Shown in pieces: positions 6,411-11,475 of a stretch of 11,475 nucleotides of DNA; within the stretch, counting starts at the first letter, position 1, and every line of letters starts with the position of its first letter. The DNA comes from Deltaproteobacteria bacterium. GTDB lineage: Bacteria > Desulfobacterota > Syntrophobacteria > B119-G9. The notes under the pieces are model-generated. The model made no database searches, was not told the DNA's origin, and was given only the letters and a program-made list of their open reading frames with translations. Location: positions 1-11,475 of the forward strand of contig QMLL01000022.1 in the NCBI GenBank assembly GCA_003646715.1. Reading direction: 5' to 3'. The translations under genes and the position numbers were made by a program.

Positions 6411-6600
6411 TCAACTTTCAATGAAGATACTATGTACTTTCTCAGCTTCCAACAACAGCGTTTTCGCCTTCGCTGTTTCTAGCTTATTTCTGCTTTCTTT
6501 TTGAGCATTTCTCGTTTGGCTGAGGGACGGCCCACAGCCTCCTCTTTAACCTCGCAAAGGCCATACGCATCTTTATGCATTTCCTCCATAACTGGAAAAC
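6411..6600 (-). pseudogene. Out-of-frame C-terminus of the short sulfotransferase
   Basis: Past codon 174 of the preceding gene, the minus strand encodes family-like sequence in two other frames. From the four-T run at 6596-6599, the -1 frame reads PVMEEMHKD and then VGRPSAKREMLKK, resembling the PSxxRexLKkE segment of this subgroup. At the five-A run (plus-strand T run 6498-6502) the frame shifts again and reads KLETAKAK and LLLEAEKVHSIF, ending at tandem stops TGA-TAA (6413-6408). Adding one T and one A restores a single protein of about 236 residues, whose stop lies 22 nt before the next gene, matching the tight spacing elsewhere. Two homopolymer-length errors or two real deletions explain this equally well from sequence alone. 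Confidence 0.65.
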
Positions 6601-7119
6601 CTTCCGAGGGTTCTTGTCAGTATGCTCAAAGGGCTTAAAGTTTGTCCCAAAACGGGCATTAACCCGCCGAATAACCTCGCCGAAATCCGTTGTTACTTCT
6701 TCAAACCGGCCGACAACGAACTTATCGCGATAAGGAACCACAGTGCGATAAAACCGAATGTAGTCCTTCAACGCTTGCTCAGCAGAGATATGTGGTTCTC
6801 TCACGAGCAGAGACAAAACCGCATCCCGCGGCTTGCGGATCAAGACTATGCAGGGGATTCCTCTCCTTACCGCCTCAATAACCTGAGCTGGTGCATGAAG
6901 GTGGCGAGCAATCTTCACCGGCCGCTGCTGTGCAAACGTAAATGCGGCTACTGCAAAGGTGTTCGCTGAGCGAGGAAAGACCTCGATCACGATCTCCGTA
7001 TCTTTGGAGACGGTGATCTGTCGCGTCTTCGGTCTGATACGGCATAGTGTCAGGTAAACAGTTGGATGTGTATCAATCCGAGACCGTAATAGATGTCGCA
7101 TTTTCTTAAAAACGTTCAT
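6484..7119 (-). CDS. Short sulfotransferase-family protein, 3' end probably frameshifted
   Basis: The frame as read gives 211 residues. A P-loop-like 5'-PSB motif FPRSANTF (48-55), with Arg in place of the usual Lys, and a 3'-phosphate-binding motif IRKPRDAVLSLL (94-105, Arg95 and Ser103) place it in the compact sulfotransferase superfamily. The segment RFGTNFKPFEHT (156-167) is typical of this subgroup. After about residue 175 the sequence turns into an unusual basic, Trp- and Cys-containing tail ending KCSKRKQK. The expected family C-terminus is found in other frames (see next entry), so this ORF is probably the product of frameshifts, real or due to assembly. It starts 4 nt after the ligase/polymerase stop, with GAGG about 12 nt upstream, and lies in the same operon. 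The PAPS-binding core is intact, so some function cannot be excluded. Confidence 0.7.
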   Translation of the reverse strand: MNVFKKMRHLLRSRIDTHPTVYLTLCRIRPKTRQITVSKDTEIVIEVFPRSANTFAVAAFTFAQQRPVKIARHLHAPAQVIEAVRRGIPCIVLIRKPRDAVLSLLVREPHISAEQALKDYIRFYRTVVPYRDKFVVGRFEEVTTDFGEVIRRVNARFGTNFKPFEHTDKNPRKVFQLWRKCIKMRMAFARLKRRLWAVPQPNEKCSKRKQK

Positions 7120-7123
7120 AACG

Positions 7124-8404
7124 TCAGGTTGCCTCTTTTAAGCTAACCCTTCTCGTGTGTCTGAGGTATGGCAAAGCAAGCAGCACCCAAACCCAGTTTG
7201 TCCATGCAAGGTTAATGAACATCCCTCGCAGCATGACCACAAGTATTCCCCATCGTATTGCGGTGACCAGCCGGCGTTCAGTTTCCTCCATCCGCCACAT
7301 CTTCTCATGAATAATAGTCGTCCTTAATGCGTGAATAAGAAATAAGAAAAAAAGTGTTAACGGAGCTAAACCGCCGGCGTTAAGCACTTGCAAATACATA
7401 TTATGAGCACTTTGTCCAAGGGGCATAAAACCAGGAGGCCGCAATTCGTTATAAACCAAAGGCATATTTGCAGGACCAAGTCCCACTAAAATCGTATTTG
7501 GAAGATTATATAACGACCACAAGTAAACCTCTTTTCGCTCTGTCAAAGTACGTTCATATAGCGGAGCTAATGTGTTGACAACGTTGAACTTGTAAACCAA
7601 AAGTGCCCCCAAGGACACTATTACCAGGCCACCAATGACCAGCTGCGGTTTCTTCCGAATGGTTCTAAAGGCTGCTACGAGGCTTAACAATGTCAACGTT
7701 ACCAGGGCAGCCCTGGATCCAGTAAACAAGATTCCCAAAATCATGATAAGACTAAGCACAACAGTTAAAATAATCGATTTCCAAGGACGCCACAGTAATA
7801 AAGTTGTCAATGCGAGCATAGTGAATGCTGACCAGTAATTTGGGTTTTGTCCTATGATCTCAAGCCGACCATCGTGGATACGGATTATTACCAATTTAGC
7901 GATTAATTCTTTCCCAAATACAAGTAAAGACAAAATAAAAACCGCGTTAACACATGCCACAAAAACTATCCATGCCTTGATAATCCGCTTGCAATCCTCG
8001 AAGGTTAACAGCAAAACGGCTAATGCCCATAGTAAAGCCCATCTAACAATACCAGTCCAAGCCTTGAACGCTATTTTCTGGTCGAATGCAAAAAACACGC
8101 CGGGCAGAAGTGAGAGCATAAGAATTAAGACCAAAATCATTGCAGCTTTAGCGCGTGGTGTAATTTGGAGCCGTGGGCGTAGAAGTAGTGTAACAATAAA
8201 GCCCGGTAAAAAAAGATAAAATGCGATTTTAGACGGCCCAGGTTGCATGCCCCAAAGGCTATCAAGGCCGAAGAGCTCCAACAGATTAAAAGTGCCAAGA
8301 GCCGTAAGAAAGGCAACTGCCATTAGCGCGATTCTTGGTCTCACAGCAGCGAAAGTGCTACTGATTATTACAGCAATCGCGGCAATTGGTACTAAGGAAC
8401 TCAT
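7124..8404 (-). CDS. O-antigen ligase / Wzy-type polymerase
   Basis: Polytopic inner-membrane protein of the Wzy_C/O-antigen ligase superfamily. It would either polymerise flipped repeat units (Wzy) or transfer finished chains to an acceptor (WaaL-like). The 426 residues contain about ten or more hydrophobic segments. The conserved small motif GSRAALVTL (229-237) is followed by a long, probably periplasmic loop (about 271-345). That loop holds GLGPANMP (308-315) and the family's AHNMYLQVLNAGGL motif (333-346), whose His is functionally important in known members. The ATG start overlaps the TGA of the upstream glycosyltransferase, with an AGGTG ribosome site 7 nt upstream. The next gene starts 4 nt after its stop. 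With a Wzx-like flippase nearby and no other polymerase visible, Wzy is the better guess, but sequence alone does not separate the two roles. Confidence 0.85.
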   Translation of the reverse strand: MSSLVPIAAIAVIISSTFAAVRPRIALMAVAFLTALGTFNLLELFGLDSLWGMQPGPSKIAFYLFLPGFIVTLLLRPRLQITPRAKAAMILVLILMLSLLPGVFFAFDQKIAFKAWTGIVRWALLWALAVLLLTFEDCKRIIKAWIVFVACVNAVFILSLLVFGKELIAKLVIIRIHDGRLEIIGQNPNYWSAFTMLALTTLLLWRPWKSIILTVVLSLIMILGILFTGSRAALVTLTLLSLVAAFRTIRKKPQLVIGGLVIVSLGALLVYKFNVVNTLAPLYERTLTERKEVYLWSLYNLPNTILVGLGPANMPLVYNELRPPGFMPLGQSAHNMYLQVLNAGGLAPLTLFFLFLIHALRTTIIHEKMWRMEETERRLVTAIRWGILVVMLRGMFINLAWTNWVWVLLALPYLRHTRRVSLKEAT

Positions 8405-9501
8405 TCTGCAACACCTAAAAATCTAAGATATTCCTTCGTAACGCGCTCCAATGTAAATTGTCTAGCACGCTCTGTACCATCGATTGGGCTCTCCAAGGTT
8501 TCCAGAATTGCTTTGGCCAATAGTTCCGGAGATTGAACCGGAACCAATCTGCCCCACTTTCCGTTTTCCAGAATTTCAGCAGGGCCTGAGGGACAATCTG
8601 TACTTACTACAGGACAACCACAGGCCATGGCCTCAATCAAAACATTTGGCAGACCCTCCCATTTCGAGGAAAGCACAAAAACTGAGGCACGTTTCATATA
8701 TTTATAGGGATTTTTTACAAAACCTGGCAAAGCTACATCCTCTTCTAACCCCAACTTCCTAACCAGCATCTCAAGCTGGGCTCGATCTTTTCCTTCCCCC
8801 AGGATCATCAGCCGGGCCGGACGTTCCTTGTGCACCAAAGCAAAAGCGTAAATAAGTGTGGTGAAGTCTTTTTGGAGGGTCAATCTCCCCGCTGCTAGAA
8901 TAACAGGCGGTTCACCTTCGCGAAACCAGGGATGATTAAGATGTTGTTCTGCTTTTACTAACAGTTCTTCCAAATCCAGAGGATTGTATATAACACGAAT
9001 CTTATCTTTAGGTATAGCAACGACATTAACGAGATCTTCCGCCACACCTTTTGAGACAGCGACAATTCCGTCTGCCCAGGGGTAGGTTTTTCGGATAAAG
9101 GCAGGCAACAACTTCACACGCCAGTCTCGGCTGTTCCTCATAGTTTCAATCAAAGAATTCCTTTCTGATATAAAAATGTGAGCACGACTGCGAGCCAAAC
9201 GCCAGGCAAGTAGAACTGTGACATTAACTGCTGCACCCATAGACAGCACAATGTCGGGTTGTGTCCTCCTGAGATAACGGATAATCCCGGGCAGTGCAGC
9301 GTAAATCCGTGGAGCGCCTATATTGATTAAGCGAACTCCACTGGGTATCTCATACTGCTGAGGGCCGAAGCGTGTAAGTACTAAATCAACCTTCAAGCCA
9401 TGATTTCTAAATCCCTTCGCTAGGTTTACTGTAACTCGCTCTGCCCCACCACTTCCTAAGAATGTTGTGAATAGCGCCAGGCGTGGAAGTTTCTTAGGCA
9501 T
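8401..9501 (-). CDS. Glycosyltransferase family 4 (PglA/PglJ-like)
   Basis: Retaining GT-B glycosyltransferase that probably adds a sugar from a nucleotide donor to the lipid-linked repeat unit at the cytoplasmic face. The N-terminal GSGGAERV motif (about residues 17-24) and the YNP segment are typical of GT4 enzymes. The C-terminal donor domain carries GRLTLQKDF (Arg and Lys for phosphates) and the EX7E motif EGLPNVLIE (Glu282 and Glu290), followed by AMACGCPVV. A GTG at 9507 would overlap the upstream stop, but its GGAG ribosome site would be only 2 nt away. The same GGAG (9510-9513) lies 8 nt before the ATG at 9501, so I chose that start, giving 366 residues. The GTG form would add two residues. 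The stop overlaps the next gene's ATG. Resemblance to GalNAc-type transferases is weak evidence for donor specificity. Confidence 0.9.
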   Translation of the reverse strand: MPKKLPRLALFTTFLGSGGAERVTVNLAKGFRNHGLKVDLVLTRFGPQQYEIPSGVRLINIGAPRIYAALPGIIRYLRRTQPDIVLSMGAAVNVTVLLAWRLARSRAHIFISERNSLIETMRNSRDWRVKLLPAFIRKTYPWADGIVAVSKGVAEDLVNVVAIPKDKIRVIYNPLDLEELLVKAEQHLNHPWFREGEPPVILAAGRLTLQKDFTTLIYAFALVHKERPARLMILGEGKDRAQLEMLVRKLGLEEDVALPGFVKNPYKYMKRASVFVLSSKWEGLPNVLIEAMACGCPVVSTDCPSGPAEILENGKWGRLVPVQSPELLAKAILETLESPIDGTERARQFTLERVTKEYLRFLGVAE

Positions 9502-9503
9502 CT

Positions 9504-10412
9504 TCACTTCTCCAACCAGTAGGTCAGATCTCGACCTATGAGGTTGCTCAACTTTTCCACATCTTGTCTGAAATAGTTGCTCAATTGTTGCCTTAGATCT
9601 TCACTCATAGGGTTTCGGGGTCGATGGCGGACGTTAAATCGTGTTATTGTTTTAAGAATGCCTGTTCTGCCAACATGTCTTGGGATGCCTACCAATCTTT
9701 TTAAGGCTACCCACCATTCTCCAACGAGACGAACACCTTTTTGGACAAAGGGCCATCTGAGTTCTTTTGCTGGGTTTTTCACCGGAAAAATTGTTCGACC
9801 GTCATCTGGCACCTCAAGAAAGTCTAAAACTTTTAGATATTCACGCCGGGGGTTCTCTTTGATATCATCTAAAATAAGCACCAACACACGCTCTCGCGAT
9901 ACTATTTTGAAAAGACGCTCCAACTGCTCACCTAATTTACAGATTGATTGGTAATCTAATACTTTTGGGTCTTTGCACCACCAAGAAACCGCACGGCCTT
10001 GGCGTCTTTCCGGTGACAATTCCCATGCCTTCGCGAAATCGCGAATATGCTCGTTACCTGATACAATTAGTTGCTCGTGAAGTGAATATGCCATATCCAC
10101 AGGATTCCGTACCATCACGATATATTTCGCACCCGGATGCTCTCTCTCAATCTGAGGAACAGCAACACGAGAAAAAAGATAGTAAACCGATGCCTCACCA
10201 ACTGCATAATGTCGTGAAGGGTCAGCTTCTTTAAACAATAGATCATATTCTTTCTTGGTTTTAACTGCTCTATACTTCGGTAAGTCCGCGCTGTAGAAAT
10301 GAGGTTCTTTTATCGGTGACATATATATATTCGGATGCTCAGAAAGCCATGTAGCCAATGAAGTAGTCCCGCACTTCGGCGCACCTATGATAAAAAAGTT
10401 TGGTTTCTTCAT
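9504..10412 (-). CDS. PAPS-dependent sulfotransferase
   Basis: Predicted cytoplasmic sulfotransferase that moves sulfate from 3'-phosphoadenosine 5'-phosphosulfate (PAPS) to a sugar hydroxyl. The protein has 302 residues, normal for the Sulfotransfer_1/3 families. The 5'-phosphosulfate loop GAPKCGTTSL is at residues 10-19, with the Lys, Thr and Ser expected to contact PAPS. KEPHFYS (35-41) follows, as in NodH/heparan-type enzymes, then GEAS (72-75). The 3'-phosphate-binding segment is VMVRNPVDMAYS (99-110), with Arg102 and Ser110. The gene begins with ATG inside the flippase stop (ATGA overlap), preceded only by a weak GGTGG-type ribosome site. Its own TGA overlaps the next gene. No truncation was seen. 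Its place between flippase and glycosyltransferase suggests it sulfates the repeat unit or its sugar precursor; the acceptor is unknown. Confidence 0.92.
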   Translation of the reverse strand: MKKPNFFIIGAPKCGTTSLATWLSEHPNIYMSPIKEPHFYSADLPKYRAVKTKKEYDLLFKEADPSRHYAVGEASVYYLFSRVAVPQIEREHPGAKYIVMVRNPVDMAYSLHEQLIVSGNEHIRDFAKAWELSPERRQGRAVSWWCKDPKVLDYQSICKLGEQLERLFKIVSRERVLVLILDDIKENPRREYLKVLDFLEVPDDGRTIFPVKNPAKELRWPFVQKGVRLVGEWWVALKRLVGIPRHVGRTGILKTITRFNVRHRPRNPMSEDLRQQLSNYFRQDVEKLSNLIGRDLTYWLEK

Positions 10413-11475
10413 TTTGCACCACCAGCACCAGATGAACTCGCCTGTAAAATTCTTATCACAAAATAAGTATAAAGAAGCATAGTTATTGAAATACTTATCG
10501 CAAGCGCAGCCGCTGCGCCGTTGATTCCCCAGAGCTGTATGAGAGCTAGGTTGAGAACTAAATTTACTGCGCCGCCAATCCCCCTGCCCAGGATAGCTTT
10601 TCCCTCATAACCGCTCATGATGAGCAAAAGCCCAACTGGCCCTGTCATCGCGTTAATTGTCTGTCCTCCTGTAATAATCGCTAACGCGGTCGTGCTTTCT
10701 GCAAACGCCTCTCCGAAAGCCAGGCTTAGGAACCATTTTCCCTTGAAGATAAACAGCAGCACAAGAGGCAGAGCAAAAGCGGTGGCTACGGCAGATGCAG
10801 TAAGCATGACCTTGCGAAGTTTAGTCTTATCTCCTACGGCATATAGCTGTGCCAGCGTAGGCGCTATTGCCGTATTCACCGCCATCAGTCCAAAAGGGAT
10901 AAGGGATGCCGTCTGATAAGCCACCTTGTAAAGCCCCACCTCTTCGGGACCTCGCATCCAACCAAGTATCAGGATTCCCGCATGTTGAGGGATCAGGTTG
11001 AGAATTCCCAGGAAGGCCAGAGAGAGGGCACTACGAACCCACACGGCGGTATTTTGGCTCTCGACATTAGAAGGCACCGAACGGATGAGCTGGCTCCGGA
11101 GGAGATAAAAGGCAAAAGCTAAGGCGATCCCTGCAGCAAGGATGTGAAGACCTAAGGCAAAAGGAGCATTTCCCAGTTTTCTAAAGAAGAACCAAGTTAC
11201 GCCTATCAAAATGAGAAAGCTCAAAGGTCGCATCACGGTGATAATCCACTGGCTGGCTAAGATCCGCTCAAAGCCACGCAACGCAGCTCCGTGCAATTGC
11301 AAAAGTGCCCAGAAGGGCAGAGCTAAAAAAGCAAGAGCCAATACCTGCAGAGTTTCGCCTGAGAAACGGCCGGACAAAAGCCAAAGCGCAAGCCAGCCCA
11401 AAAGGGCGATGCTCAGAGAAGCGAGCAGTGAAGTGCGTTGGGCAAAACGAAGAAGTCCTCGGATCAGACTCCACT
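10409..11475 (-). CDS. Polysaccharide flippase (Wzx/MATE-like), 5' end outside window
   Basis: Probable oligosaccharide flippase that moves undecaprenyl-linked repeat units across the inner membrane. The reading frame stays open to the right edge of the window, so the N-terminus is missing; a TTG at 11401 lies inside the gene and is not the start. About 355 residues are visible. They form many hydrophobic segments separated by short charged loops, with a late segment rich in Gly and Ala (near GGAVNLVLNLALIQLWGINGAAAA), as in the Polysacc_synt/MurJ-like superfamily. The mid-protein stretch reading GPEEVGLYKVAYQ is typical of these flippases. Its TGA stop overlaps the ATG of the downstream sulfotransferase (ATGA), so the two are probably translationally coupled. 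The family is clear from topology and motifs; the transported substrate cannot be read from sequence. Confidence 0.85.
   Translation of the reverse strand, partial: WSLIRGLLRFAQRTSLLASLSIALLGWLALWLLSGRFSGETLQVLALAFLALPFWALLQLHGAALRGFERILASQWIITVMRPLSFLILIGVTWFFFRKLGNAPFALGLHILAAGIALAFAFYLLRSQLIRSVPSNVESQNTAVWVRSALSLAFLGILNLIPQHAGILILGWMRGPEEVGLYKVAYQTASLIPFGLMAVNTAIAPTLAQLYAVGDKTKLRKVMLTASAVATAFALPLVLLFIFKGKWFLSLAFGEAFAESTTALAIITGGQTINAMTGPVGLLLIMSGYEGKAILGRGIGGAVNLVLNLALIQLWGINGAAAALAISISITMLLYTYFVIRILQASSSGAGGAK

Noticed and set aside
9577..9954. Plus-strand ORF of 125 codons opposite the sulfotransferase
   Set aside because: Antisense shadow; the opposite strand carries the complete PAPS-binding enzyme and this frame shows no family features.
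10409..11401. TTG at 11401 as the flippase start
   Set aside because: The frame continues upstream without a stop and with flippase-like hydrophobic sequence to the window edge.

Overview
The window is part of a surface polysaccharide (exopolysaccharide, capsule or O-antigen) biosynthesis locus. Every recognisable gene is on the minus strand, so transcription runs from right to left. The organism is most likely a bacterium: there are Shine-Dalgarno sites, sigma70-type promoter hexamers, a Wzx/Wzy-type flippase and ligase/polymerase pair, and tightly overlapping operon genes. Base composition is moderate (about 50% GC in sampled lines), apart from one clearly AT-rich gene. Nothing in the sequence fixes the species. 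No tRNA, rRNA, CRISPR array or intact insertion sequence was seen.

Right part (about 11475 to 5159): the 3' part of a flippase gene runs in from beyond the right edge. It is followed by a PAPS-dependent sulfotransferase, a GT4 glycosyltransferase, an O-antigen ligase/polymerase, a short second sulfotransferase-family gene, and a second GT4 glycosyltransferase with a cysteine cluster. The first four are joined by stop/start overlaps or near overlaps. The short sulfotransferase looks broken near its 3' end: its family-like C-terminus continues in two other frames after two single-base losses, one in a T run and one in an A run.

Middle part (about 5158 to 2798): an AT-rich NodU/CmcH-type carbamoyltransferase has its own promoter with perfect TTGACA and TATAAT hexamers 18 bp apart. 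That promoter overlaps a decayed sulfotransferase 3' end. Downstream is a 570-bp stretch with no intact gene, made of two decayed pieces: the N-terminal part of a GDP-mannose 3',5'-epimerase (GME) joined directly to the C-terminal part of a sulfotransferase. The gmd promoter lies inside the last codons of that second piece.

Left part (2797 to 1): gmd and fcl convert GDP-mannose to GDP-L-fucose. Immediately after fcl comes a C-terminal GME fragment, then the 5' part of a GT2 glycosyltransferase that runs off the left edge.

Working together, the genes suggest a lipid-linked repeat unit containing fucose, assembled by GT2 and GT4 enzymes, sulfated and carbamoylated, flipped by Wzx and polymerised or ligated in the periplasm. 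The most interesting feature is the scar pattern. The two ends of one GME gene flank the gmd-fcl block, and similar sulfotransferase 3' ends lie just upstream of both the carbamoyltransferase and gmd. This looks like a locus assembled by module replacement, in which a GDP-L-galactose route was overwritten by a GDP-L-fucose route.
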